From an uncultured Geobacteraceae bacterium (lineage in GTDB: Bacteria; Desulfobacterota; Desulfuromonadia; Geobacterales; Pseudopelobacteraceae): a DNA stretch of 64,000 nucleotides. Numbering within the stretch: the stretch's first letter is position 1; every line of letters starts with the position of its first letter. Positions 43,795 through 52,781 of this stretch are shown here, one piece after another. The DNA is taken from positions 38,987-102,986 of the forward strand of contig CAIUSO010000151.1 in assembly GCA_903901875.1 (NCBI GenBank), written 5' to 3'. Position numbers and translations under genes: made by a program. The notes beneath the pieces are model-generated. The model had not been told where the DNA came from. It saw nothing but the letters and a program-made list of their open reading frames with translations, and ran no database searches.

Positions 43795-46320
43795 ATGAAT
43801 TCTTTACTTACGCGACTGGGCATCAGAACCAAGCTTATTCTACTCTTTGTATTCATCAAGGTAATCCCTCTGCTGCTCCTGGCAGTTCTTGCGTGGCAGG
43901 GAGTTGCCCGACTCGGACAGAAGGTGTCCGAGCGTAACACCGTCATGACCAACAGCGTGCGCGAAACGGTGGGCCAACTGAGCGATGTCATGACAAAGGA
44001 GTCGGTGCGGGCACTTGATGTCAAGTCACGTGAGCTGATTGAACGCCTCACAACCGATACGGCCCTTGCTGTTGGCGATTTCCTCCGGGCCCGTGACAAC
44101 GATATTCTGCTCGCTGCCACCCTCAACCCATCGGAAAATGACTTTGACAAATTCGTCAGTAACCGGAAACGATTGCTGGCGGTACCGGGTACGTGGGTTC
44201 TCAGCCCCGATGAAAAGGGGTGGACACCTGATGTTTCTCTCAAAAACAGTCAGCCGATCATCACACCCGACAACCCGGAGAACAAACAGGACTTTAACTA
44301 CCGTCCATCTGACCATGTCACTACCCGACAAAACAAACCGCTCTACCACGAAATAACGTTTGTCGATCTGAACGGTCTGGAAAAGGTGAAGGTAACAACA
44401 TCCGATCTGCTCCCCCGCGATTTGAGAAACATTTCCGTCAAGAGAAACACCTACGCCGGGGCGGAGAATTACTTCTCCGAGCTGAAACGATTGAAACCGG
44501 GAGAAATTTATGTTTCCGATGTCATCGGTCCCTACGTACGCTCACATTATTACGGCACCGTAACCCCTGAAGCGGCAAAACTGGCAAAAGTCCCCTTCGA
44601 TCCGAAGAATGAAGCATATTCCGGAAAAGAAAACCCTGTGGGAAAACGTTTCAAGGGGATCATCCGCTGGGCAACGCCGGTAGTCAAAGGGGGGAAAATA
44701 ATCGGCTATGTGACACTGGCCCTTAACCATGACCATGTCATGAGTTTCACCGACAATCTGATGCCCACAGAAGATCGCTACACACCGATAGCCGACGCAT
44801 CAAACGGCAACTATGCCTTCATGTGGGACTATCTTGACCGCAACATTGCCCATCCCCGGCACCAGTCGATCATCGGCTTTAACCCCAAAACCGGCGATTA
44901 TGAGACACCCTGGCTGGAAGCAACTCTGTACAACGGATGGAAAGAAAGTGGCAAGCCGCTCCGTAATTATCTTGCCGGCATACCGGTTTTTGACCACCAG
45001 AGCCGCGAAAAAAAGCCCTCCAAGGAGCTCATCAAGGAAGGTATCCGGGGCCTTGATGGCCGCTATCTCAATTTCGCCCCACAATGTCAGGGTTGGTATG
45101 ACCTTACCAAGCAGGGTGGCTCCGGTTCTTTCACCATTCTCTGGTCGGGGGTCTGGAAGTTGACTACTGCCGCCACCATTCCCTATTTCACCGGAAAGTA
45201 TGGAAAAACGCCCCGTGGTTTCGGCTATGTGACAATCGGTGCCAATGTGGATGAATTTCACAAGTCCGCAACCGCCACGAAATCATTACTTGACACCAAG
45301 GTAAATACCTATGGTGAACAGATGAAAAAAGCGGCTAACGACACTCAACGTATGATATCATCAAACATGCAGACAACGGCATGGTCCCTTGCCGGCTCCA
45401 CATCTCTGATGATCGGACTGGTCATTCTGATTGCCATCTGGCTCGCCAACATGCTGACACGAAGGGTGACCCTGCTGACCGACGGTCTGGCAAAGATCGA
45501 ACAGGGCAACTTTTCGTACCGTATTGAAAAGGGAAGCAACGACGAGATGGGACAACTTGCCGACTCCATCAACCGGATGGCCGACAGCGTCGAATATTCG
45601 TTCCAACAGGTTGAGGGGGCACGTAAGCGCGCGGAAGAGGCAAACCGCATGAAGAGTATTTTTCTTGCCAGCATGTCCCATGAGCTGCGTACACCGCTCA
45701 ACGGCATCCTTGGCTTTGCCGAGTTACTGAAACTCGATCTTCAAGATCCTGAGCAGCAGTCCTATGCCGACACTATTCACAGCAGCAGTCAGCACCTCCT
45801 CAACCTGCTGAACGATCTGCTTGATCTGGCAAAAATCGAGGCGGGGCGTATCGAGTTGAAAAACAGTGCGACCGATCTCCGCACTCTGCTTACCTCCGTT
45901 GCAGCCGGTCATCGTGCCCATGCACTGAAGAAGGGGCTGGTTTTGAGAGAGCAGTATGCTGATGACCTGCCGATCAGCTTCATGTGTGATTCGATGCGCC
46001 TGCAGCAGATTCTCAACAACCTGCTTAATAATGCTGTCAAGTTTACCGTTACGGGGCACATAGAATTAGCGGTTGAAAAAAATCAACAGCTGCTGCGTTT
46101 CACCGTTACCGATTCCGGCATTGGTATCGCGCCGGAACAGCTACAGAAAATTTTTGAAAAGTTTCATCAGGCTGACAACTTTTTAACAAGTGAACATAGC
46201 GGCACAGGCCTCGGACTGGCCCTTGCGAAAGAACTGGTTGCCCTTATGGGAGGCGAAATGGGAGTTTCATCTAAGCTGGGAGAAGGTTCATCATTCTACT
46301 TTACGGTGCCGTTGTCATGA
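43795..46320 (+). CDS. Sensor histidine kinase with a very large periplasmic domain
   Basis: 841 residues. TM1 (about 13-33), a periplasmic sensor of roughly 490 residues with Cache-type segments (VDLNGLEKVKVTTSDLL, GKIIGYVTLALNHDHVMSF), TM2 (about 525-548), HAMP, a short coiled coil, HisKA (H in LASMSHELRTPLNG) and HATPase_c (NNLLNNAVKFT, GTGLGLALAKELVALMGG). The sensor contains aromatic-rich stretches and is far larger than a normal Cache domain. GGGGAG precedes the ATG. It overlaps the next receiver gene by 4 bases and forms an operon with it and the NtrC-type gene. Confidence 0.92.
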   Translation: MNSLLTRLGIRTKLILLFVFIKVIPLLLLAVLAWQGVARLGQKVSERNTVMTNSVRETVGQLSDVMTKESVRALDVKSRELIERLTTDTALAVGDFLRARDNDILLAATLNPSENDFDKFVSNRKRLLAVPGTWVLSPDEKGWTPDVSLKNSQPIITPDNPENKQDFNYRPSDHVTTRQNKPLYHEITFVDLNGLEKVKVTTSDLLPRDLRNISVKRNTYAGAENYFSELKRLKPGEIYVSDVIGPYVRSHYYGTVTPEAAKLAKVPFDPKNEAYSGKENPVGKRFKGIIRWATPVVKGGKIIGYVTLALNHDHVMSFTDNLMPTEDRYTPIADASNGNYAFMWDYLDRNIAHPRHQSIIGFNPKTGDYETPWLEATLYNGWKESGKPLRNYLAGIPVFDHQSREKKPSKELIKEGIRGLDGRYLNFAPQCQGWYDLTKQGGSGSFTILWSGVWKLTTAATIPYFTGKYGKTPRGFGYVTIGANVDEFHKSATATKSLLDTKVNTYGEQMKKAANDTQRMISSNMQTTAWSLAGSTSLMIGLVILIAIWLANMLTRRVTLLTDGLAKIEQGNFSYRIEKGSNDEMGQLADSINRMADSVEYSFQQVEGARKRAEEANRMKSIFLASMSHELRTPLNGILGFAELLKLDLQDPEQQSYADTIHSSSQHLLNLLNDLLDLAKIEAGRIELKNSATDLRTLLTSVAAGHRAHALKKGLVLREQYADDLPISFMCDSMRLQQILNNLLNNAVKFTVTGHIELAVEKNQQLLRFTVTDSGIGIAPEQLQKIFEKFHQADNFLTSEHSGTGLGLALAKELVALMGGEMGVSSKLGEGSSFYFTVPLS

Positions 46321-46703
46321 GCAGACACGTTCTCGTTGTCGACGATACAGAATTGAATCGCAAGCTTGCCGCAGCGATTCTGAGACGGTACGGCTGGAGG
46401 ACCGATGAAGCTTCCGGAGGACAGGAAGCACTCGACATGCTCACCGCCGATGACAGCTATCAGCTCGTACTCCTTGACATTAAAATGCCCGGAATGAGTG
46501 GTGAAGAGGTATGTCAAGCCATCCGTGCGAATCCTTGCACCGCAACGCTTCCGCTCATTGCCTACACGGCCCACGCGCTTGAAGATGAAGTGGAAAGTTT
46601 TCTCGTTCTTGGATTCAATGCGGTACTGATTAAACCCATCAGCCTGGAGTCTCTTGAGGCCGCAATAGCAAAGGCGATGGCTGTGCCCGCTGGATTATCT
46701 TAA
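46317..46703 (+). CDS. Single-domain response regulator
   Basis: 128 residues, a receiver only: VLVVDDTELNRKLAAAILRRYG, phospho-acceptor in LVLLDIKMPGMSGEEVC, conserved T in IAYTAHA, and K in AVLIKPIS. The absence of an output domain suggests a phosphorelay step or a protein-protein regulator, as with DivK-type proteins. It shares ATGA with the kinase gene upstream, which makes that kinase its likely partner. Confidence 0.95.
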   Translation: MSRHVLVVDDTELNRKLAAAILRRYGWRTDEASGGQEALDMLTADDSYQLVLLDIKMPGMSGEEVCQAIRANPCTATLPLIAYTAHALEDEVESFLVLGFNAVLIKPISLESLEAAIAKAMAVPAGLS

Positions 46704-46765
46704 CAACAGCAGATTATTTACGCTCAACTCTTGACAGAGTGCACCACACATCGTACGCTAGGCGA

Positions 46766-48136
46766 ATGATATCACCGACGTCAAGCATACTCGTCATTGA
46801 TGACGATGCCACCTCGTTATTTGTCCTCAGCGGCTACCTGAAGAGAGAAGGATATGCTGTAGTAGCAGCTACCAGCGGTGAACAGGCCCTTGCACTTCTT
46901 GCCAAGCAGAGGTTTGACCTGCTGATTTCAGACCTCCGCATGCCAGGCATGGATGGCATTATGCTTCTTGAGGAGATCCGCCGCCGTGACATTGCCACCC
47001 CCCTCATCATTGTTACGGCGTGCGGGAGCATCGCAAGCGCCGTAGAAGCGATTCGCAAGGGGGCCTACGACTACATTGAAAAGCCATTTAATCCTGACAA
47101 TCTTCAACTTACCGTAGAGCGCGTACTCAACTACCACCGCGCCCTGTCAGAAAATAGTCAGATTAAGGCATATCTGGAAGAATATTTCACTTTTCAGAAC
47201 CTCATAACGGTAAATCCGGCCATGAAGCAGATGCTCGGCATGGCGGCACGGGTAGCGTCGTCACCGCGCACCACCGTTGCCATTTACGGCGAAAGCGGTA
47301 CGGGCAAAGAAGTGCTGGCCCGTGCCATTCATTTTGGCAGTACCGGAATGCCCACCCGCTTTGTTGCCGTCAATTGTGCCGCAATACCGGAGCAACTTTT
47401 AGAAAGCGAGCTGTTTGGCCATGTGAAAGGGGCCTTTACCGGTGCCGACAAGGACAGGGAGGGAAAGTTCCAGCAGGCGCGAAACGGCACTCTGTTGCTC
47501 GACGAAATTGGTGACCTCCCCTTCCCCCTGCAAACCAAATTGCTCCGTGCCCTCCAGGAACGAACCTTTGAAAAAGTGGGAGGTAACAGCACAATTCCAC
47601 TGGACTGCCGGGTAATCGTCGCAACCAATGCCAATCTTGCCGAGCGGGTAGCAGCCGGCTCCTTTCGCGAAGACCTCTTCCACCGGATTGATGTATTTCC
47701 GCTGTACATTCCACCGCTTCGTGAACGGAAAGATGACATCAGACAAATCTGTGATCATGTCATTACTGAATTGGGGCAGCATCTCGGCAAGGCCGTTTTG
47801 GGCATTTCCCCGGAAGCGATGGATGCCATTCTCGCCCATAACTGGCCCGGCAATGTGCGGGAACTACGTAACCGTCTCGAACGGGGTGCCATACTCACCT
47901 CCGATGGCCAGATTCGTACTGAGCACCTGGGCCTGCAACAACACGCAGAAGCACCCCGGCATGAAACCACTGATCCACTGTATACGACCTATCTCCTCAA
48001 GATTCCGAACAGTGCCCTGGCGCTCTCTTCCTTGACGAGCCAGATTCTATTGCAAACTCTCGATCGTTGTCGGGGAAACAAGTCAAAAGCGGCCCAGCTA
48101 CTGAAAATTGATCGCAAGATGTTTTACCGGGAGTAA
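46766..48136 (+). CDS. NtrC-family sigma-54-dependent response regulator with shortened C terminus
   Basis: 456 residues: receiver (D in LLISDLRMPGMDG), AAA+ domain (GESGTGKE Walker A, GAFTGA in HVKGAFTGADKD, GTLLLDEIGDLP) and a Fis-type helix-turn-helix that ends early, RCRGNKSKAAQLLKIDRKMFYRE. Relatives usually carry several more residues (about RKL+EYG) after the recognition helix. The stop is only 49 bases before a palindromic element. DNA binding may be weakened but the recognition helix itself is complete. The start at 46766 uses AGGCGA as ribosome site; an earlier ATG at 46739 is possible. Confidence 0.92.
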   Translation: MISPTSSILVIDDDATSLFVLSGYLKREGYAVVAATSGEQALALLAKQRFDLLISDLRMPGMDGIMLLEEIRRRDIATPLIIVTACGSIASAVEAIRKGAYDYIEKPFNPDNLQLTVERVLNYHRALSENSQIKAYLEEYFTFQNLITVNPAMKQMLGMAARVASSPRTTVAIYGESGTGKEVLARAIHFGSTGMPTRFVAVNCAAIPEQLLESELFGHVKGAFTGADKDREGKFQQARNGTLLLDEIGDLPFPLQTKLLRALQERTFEKVGGNSTIPLDCRVIVATNANLAERVAAGSFREDLFHRIDVFPLYIPPLRERKDDIRQICDHVITELGQHLGKAVLGISPEAMDAILAHNWPGNVRELRNRLERGAILTSDGQIRTEHLGLQQHAEAPRHETTDPLYTTYLLKIPNSALALSSLTSQILLQTLDRCRGNKSKAAQLLKIDRKMFYRE

Positions 48137-48184
48137 CGGAACCCATGCAGGTATGCCACCATAAGAAATGGGCGGCTTATTCCA

Positions 48185-48295
48185 TGTTGCAATCAAGATG
48201 ACATTTAAAACCCTGATGTAGGCGCGTATTGCATACGCCCCGATTGGGCGAACAGCCGTTCGCCCCTACAAATTGGTGTCATCTTGAATGCAACA
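48185..48295. repeat. MITE-like element with 19-bp terminal inverted repeats (111 bp)
   Basis: The left end is TGTTGCAATCAAGATGACA (48185-48203) and the right end (48277-48295) is its inverted copy with one mismatch. Inside, TGTAGGcGCG...CGCCC and GGGCGAACAGCCGTTCGCCCCTACA form two adjacent hairpins that are themselves inverted relatives. No coding frame. The inner GTAGGGGCGAAC type of palindrome is, by recollection, widespread in delta-proteobacteria and cyanobacteria. It fills most of the gap between the NtrC-type and STAS genes. Confidence 0.8.
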
Positions 48296-48379
48296 GTGAT
48301 TTAGTAACCTGCACCGAGTCACAACAGGTCCTGCCGACCCGGCAACTCAGAGCACCACTACGGAGGAAGAAACCAGATC

Positions 48380-48685
48380 ATGTCACTCATTGAGAAAGAG
48401 GGAAATCGGGCCAGATTCAGCCCCGCTGCCAACATCGTTGCCCGTGAAGTTGAAGTGATGCGATCTGCACTCAATCAGCTCCTTGCGGAGGGAGTAGCCG
48501 ACCTGGAGATAGACCTGTCCCACGTCCGGATGATCGACTCCATGGGGCTTGGCTTGATAGTTACCGTCCACAATTCACTCAAAAAAATCGGTGGTGTCTT
48601 CACAGTCGTCCATGCATCAAAGGAACTGTATAATCTGTTCCGAAGCATGCGCCTCACCCAGCATTTCTCTGTTTCTTCCGACTGA
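48380..48685 (+). CDS. STAS-domain protein (anti-sigma-factor-antagonist type)
   Basis: 101 residues: a single STAS fold with LEIDLSHVRMIDSMGLGLIVTVHNSLKKIGGVFTVVHASKELYNLFRSMRLTQHFSV. The DSMGLG motif holds the serine that is phosphorylated in SpoIIAA/RsbV-type proteins. No anti-sigma kinase is adjacent, so it may act with the two-component proteins downstream. GGAGGAAG stands 10 bases before the ATG. Confidence 0.92.
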   Translation: MSLIEKEGNRARFSPAANIVAREVEVMRSALNQLLAEGVADLEIDLSHVRMIDSMGLGLIVTVHNSLKKIGGVFTVVHASKELYNLFRSMRLTQHFSVSSD

Positions 48686-48758
48686 TGGAGCTTGTTTCCT
48701 ATGCATGTACGCATGTTGCAATCACCATTCTCCACTGTTTTTTTTCACAGGTTTCCCT

Positions 48759-50825
48759 ATGAGAGGTCGCCGGTCTGCCATGGATAATCGGTATGATCTG
48801 AACGAAAAGCCGGGCGAAGTGCCGGTGGTGACAACAGACCAGGATAAATTCGAGGGGCTGCATGCCCAGCTATTTAAACTGGAGAGCCAGAACGAAGCGT
48901 TGCTGCTTACGCTTGAAGATGTGGCAAAACGAGAGAGAAGATTGAGAGCTTTTCTCGAAAATTCCTACGATGTCCTCTTCACCCTGGATGCCGGTGGGCA
49001 ATTCAGCTTTGTCTCCCCGGCATGGGAGCGACACTTTGGATACCCGGTCGACTCTGTTCTTGGTACCCACTTCACCTCAGTTATACATCCTGATGATATT
49101 GCAGACTGCACCGAGTTCCTCAATCAGGTGATGGGTAACGGTCTCGCAGGTGTCAGCCTTCCGTTCCGCATCGGACACGCCAATGGCACCTGGCGAATCT
49201 TTGAAACAACCGGAAGCCCCTTTATTGAAACCGATGGCACCCTTTTGTTCGCCGGGGTGGCCCATGACATTACCGACAGAACAGAATCGGAAGCACTCCT
49301 GCGGGAAAGTAACGACCGTTTTGATCAATTGGCAAAGCAAAGTGGCACCATTACCTGGGAAATAAATGCCCAGGGACTTTTTACCTATATGAGCCATCTT
49401 TCATGGAATATCCTCGGTTTTCATCCCGATGAGGTTGTCGGCCAACTCCATTTCTACGATCTCTGCCCGGAGCCAGGGCGGCAACTTTTAAGGAATTCCA
49501 CGCTGGCCGCCATGAGACGAAAGGAACCGTTTAAAAATGTCGAGTTGAGTATGACCTCCCGCGACGGGAAACAGCTCTGGTTCTCCAGCAACGGCATACC
49601 TGTTCTGGAGGGGAACGGTGAGTTGCGAGGATACCGGGGGAGTTACAGCGACATCACTGAAAGTAGAAAGCTCAAAGAGCAACTCTACCAGTCCCAGAAG
49701 ATGGAAGCGGTCGGAGAACTCGCCGGCGGCCTGGCCCATGATTTCAATAACGTCCTGAGCATTATTAATGGCTATTGCAGCCTGATGAAAATGGAGCTTG
49801 AACGAGATGAACCTCACTGGGAATTCATTGATAGGATCCAAGCTGCTTCGGAGCGGGCCAGTGAACTGACCCGTGGCATGCTCACCTTCAGTCGAACGCA
49901 GGAAATTCACCAACAAAGTTACAATCTCAACTCCATTGTGGCCGCCGTCGGTACGCTCACCAAAAGAATAATCGGTGAGCATATCAATTTCACCATCAAG
50001 CCCACCATCACACCGCTGCCGATCTACGTAGACAGCAGTCAGATCGAACAGGTACTGATTAATCTCGTCAATAATGCCAAAGATGCCATGCCAAGCGGAG
50101 GCGAACTGACCATCTGCACCGATTATTCGTACGTTGAGGGGCAACTACTCACGGATCATGGCATTGAAAAACCGGGGGAGTACGCCGTCGTCATGGTCAC
50201 CGACACCGGAAGCGGAATGGATGAAGCAACCGTTCAACGCATCTTTGAACCTTTTTTTACCACTAAGGAAGTCGGCAAAGGAACAGGGCTCGGACTGGCC
50301 ATGGTGTATGGCATAGTGAAGCAGCACAACGGCTTTCTTGATGTGACCAGCAAGCCGGGAGAAGGGACCAGCTTTATGGTATTTCTCCCTATTATTGAAT
50401 CCCACTTTGCTGATTTCACCGTAACCTGTCACACCGTTGTCGAACAGATAACCGGAAGTGAGACCGTTTTGATCGTGGAAGACGATGTGGAACTGCTGGA
50501 ATTCATGAAAAAGCTCCTGAACAAACTGGGATACCGAGTCATTACGGCGGTAGATGGTCACGAAGCGGTCGCACAATTTCGGGAACATGCAGAGACAATT
50601 GATCTGATCGTGATGGATCTTATCATGCCACGCATGGGGGGGAAACAGGCATACGATGAAATCAGGCAGTTACAGCCAAATGTCCGGGTGCTTTTTTGTA
50701 GCGGTCACAACATATCAGTAGCTCAACAGCAGGGTCATACCAGCACCACTGTTGACTTTATTCCTAAACCGGTTACCATGAACGCTTTCTTGACAAAAGT
50801 CCGTGAAATGCTGGACGCTCGATAA
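48759..50825 (+). CDS. Hybrid histidine kinase (PAS-PAS-HisKA-HATPase-REC)
   Basis: 688 residues without membrane segments. A coiled coil (KFEGLHAQLFKLESQNEALLLTLEDVAKRERRLRAF) precedes two PAS domains (about 60-180 and 190-310), HisKA (H in GGLAHDFNNVL), HATPase_c (NLVNNAKDAM, KGTGLGLAMVYG) and a C-terminal receiver (D in LIVMDLIMPRMGG). The cytoplasmic PAS pair suggests redox or ligand sensing inside the cell. Start is uncertain: ATG 48759 has AGG 9 bases upstream, ATG 48780 (MDNRYD) is an alternative. The diguanylate cyclase gene follows by 13 bases. Confidence 0.88.
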   Translation: MRGRRSAMDNRYDLNEKPGEVPVVTTDQDKFEGLHAQLFKLESQNEALLLTLEDVAKRERRLRAFLENSYDVLFTLDAGGQFSFVSPAWERHFGYPVDSVLGTHFTSVIHPDDIADCTEFLNQVMGNGLAGVSLPFRIGHANGTWRIFETTGSPFIETDGTLLFAGVAHDITDRTESEALLRESNDRFDQLAKQSGTITWEINAQGLFTYMSHLSWNILGFHPDEVVGQLHFYDLCPEPGRQLLRNSTLAAMRRKEPFKNVELSMTSRDGKQLWFSSNGIPVLEGNGELRGYRGSYSDITESRKLKEQLYQSQKMEAVGELAGGLAHDFNNVLSIINGYCSLMKMELERDEPHWEFIDRIQAASERASELTRGMLTFSRTQEIHQQSYNLNSIVAAVGTLTKRIIGEHINFTIKPTITPLPIYVDSSQIEQVLINLVNNAKDAMPSGGELTICTDYSYVEGQLLTDHGIEKPGEYAVVMVTDTGSGMDEATVQRIFEPFFTTKEVGKGTGLGLAMVYGIVKQHNGFLDVTSKPGEGTSFMVFLPIIESHFADFTVTCHTVVEQITGSETVLIVEDDVELLEFMKKLLNKLGYRVITAVDGHEAVAQFREHAETIDLIVMDLIMPRMGGKQAYDEIRQLQPNVRVLFCSGHNISVAQQQGHTSTTVDFIPKPVTMNAFLTKVREMLDAR

Positions 50826-50838
50826 AGGGACCATACAC

Positions 50839-51849
50839 GTGATACAGCCAGAATCGACCACGCGGCACCACCCAATAGAAGAAGAGACAGCAACACTGCG
50901 CACATCGACGATCCTTATCGTTGATGACATACCGGTCAATGTCCACATCCTTGAAGCCATGCTTGATCGGGAATATGAGGTACACACCGCCCTTAACGGA
51001 ATAGAGGCACTGTCACTGGCACAGAAACACACCCCGGATCTCATACTTCTCGATATCATGATGCCCGACATGGATGGTTTTGAACTCTATCGCCATCTAC
51101 GGTTGATTGAGTCACTTCGCTACGTGCCCATTATATTTATCACCGCACGGGATGACATACATGATGAATCACTCGGCTTGCAACTGGGTGCGGCAGATTA
51201 TATCACCAAGCCTTTCAATCCCGACATTGTTAAGCTCCGCGTCAAAAACAATCTTGAACTCAAGCACCATCGAGACCGACTGGAGCGTATCAGTTTTACC
51301 GATGCACTCACCGGTATCCACAACCGGAGACGTTTTGACGAGTACCTTGAACAGGAGTGGAAGCGGGCCATGCGGTCAGGTGACCAGTTGTCCCTGCTGC
51401 TGATCGACATTGATCTTTTCAAGCAATTTAATGATGCCTATGGCCATATTGCCGGCGATGAATGTTTAAAAAGTATTGCCCGGACTATCAGCGCCACCCT
51501 GCACCGCTCTACCGATCAGGCATTCCGTTATGGCGGGGAGGAATTTGCCTGCATTCTCCCCGCAACCGATGCAGCCGGTGCCCGCCATGTGGCTGAAATT
51601 CTCCGGCAGGGCGTCGAGCAGCTGAAGATTCCCCATGAATATTCCACCGTTTCTCCCTGGACAACCATCAGCGTCGGAATTACGGGAAAAGTACCCATAA
51701 CGGACTGGCCATGCCTGGAACTTGTTGAAAAAGCGGATACTGCACTTTATGCTGCCAAACAGGGGGGACGCAATCGGGTCTGTTCCAATTCCGACGCCAG
51801 GGAAATGCTTCGAATCGGAGCCCAGAAGGATTGTGGGCATTTGAAATAG
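50839..51849 (+). CDS. Response regulator with diguanylate cyclase (REC-GGDEF)
   Basis: 336 residues: receiver (D in LILLDIMMPDMDGF) and GGDEF domain with active-site GGEEF (in FRYGGEEFACIL) and an allosteric I-site RSTD exactly five residues before it, so an active, product-inhibited c-di-GMP synthase is expected. The GTG at 50839 has AAAGGGA upstream and lies 13 bases after the hybrid kinase stop; an ATG at 50803 inside that gene is the alternative. The kinase just upstream is the natural phosphodonor. Confidence 0.93.
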   Translation: MIQPESTTRHHPIEEETATLRTSTILIVDDIPVNVHILEAMLDREYEVHTALNGIEALSLAQKHTPDLILLDIMMPDMDGFELYRHLRLIESLRYVPIIFITARDDIHDESLGLQLGAADYITKPFNPDIVKLRVKNNLELKHHRDRLERISFTDALTGIHNRRRFDEYLEQEWKRAMRSGDQLSLLLIDIDLFKQFNDAYGHIAGDECLKSIARTISATLHRSTDQAFRYGGEEFACILPATDAAGARHVAEILRQGVEQLKIPHEYSTVSPWTTISVGITGKVPITDWPCLELVEKADTALYAAKQGGRNRVCSNSDAREMLRIGAQKDCGHLK

Positions 51850-51953
51850 GGGCACAGAGAACGACACCAAGACGACTATGAAGTACATGAAAAACTCGGA
51901 ATTGTAGAGAATATGTGTTAGATTCAAACAAATACATTAATCGGAGGAAAACA

Positions 51954-52781
51954 ATGGGAAAAATGTTCATTGCACTGGTTCTTTTTACGCTGCTGTTTAC
52001 CGCCCACGGGTCGGCGAGCACCGGAAATTTCATCATCGGAGTGGCCCCACACACCAGCGCACGCGTCATCGTGGAAATGTACCAGCCCCTGAGACAGTAT
52101 ATGGAGAAGGCGTTAGGTGTTCCGGTTGAAATTGTCACCGCTCCCGATTTTGATTCCTTTGCGCGGCACGGTCTGGCGCAGGATTATGACATTGCGATCA
52201 CCACCGGCCATCAAGCGCGATTACTGCAGGTTGACGCAAAGTATACCCCGTTGTTGACCTATAAGGCTGACTTTAAAGCGGTCGCATTGGTTGCTGCTGC
52301 CGGTCCGATCACCAGCGCAGCCCAACTCAAAGGAAAACCGGTCTTGGGCTTGAGCCCTACCTCTCTGGTAACCCTCTGGGGTCTCCACTGGCTAAAAGAA
52401 AACAAGATAAACTCCACTACGGTCAAATTTGTCAGTGCCTCCGATAGCGTTGCCCAACTTATCCTGTCTGGAGAGGCTGCGGCTGGCTTCACCTCTCAGG
52501 CTAATTATCAGAAGCTTACTCCCGAAGTTCGTAACCAGTTGCGAATTTTGGCAGAAAGCAAACCGATGGCGGGTCGCGTCTACGTGCTGAATAAGCGACG
52601 CGCCGGAGACCAGAAAAAAATTGCGGACCTTCTCTGGGCCTTCGCCGCAACCACTGAGGCAAAAAGCTATTTCGACAACAACAAACTGGGAGGATACCGC
52701 CCGTTACGAAATGGTGAGCTCAAAGAAATGGATTCCTTTGCCAACGAGGTCAGAAAGATCGTCAAAACCCCACAAAAATGA
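51954..52781 (+). CDS. Periplasmic substrate-binding protein (PhnD-like)
   Basis: 275 residues. Signal peptide (FIALVLFTLLFTAHGSAS), then a type 2 periplasmic-binding fold of the PhnD/phosphonate-binding family: FIIGVAPHTSARVIVEMYQPLRQYMEKALGVPVEIVTAPDFDSFARHGLAQDYDIAITTGHQARLLQ. No ABC transporter genes accompany it; it overlaps a hybrid kinase gene by 4 bases. A role as the ligand-binding half of a sensor is more likely than transport. CGGAGGAAAACA precedes the ATG at 51954; the ligand is unknown. Confidence 0.9.
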   Translation: MGKMFIALVLFTLLFTAHGSASTGNFIIGVAPHTSARVIVEMYQPLRQYMEKALGVPVEIVTAPDFDSFARHGLAQDYDIAITTGHQARLLQVDAKYTPLLTYKADFKAVALVAAAGPITSAAQLKGKPVLGLSPTSLVTLWGLHWLKENKINSTTVKFVSASDSVAQLILSGEAAAGFTSQANYQKLTPEVRNQLRILAESKPMAGRVYVLNKRRAGDQKKIADLLWAFAATTEAKSYFDNNKLGGYRPLRNGELKEMDSFANEVRKIVKTPQK

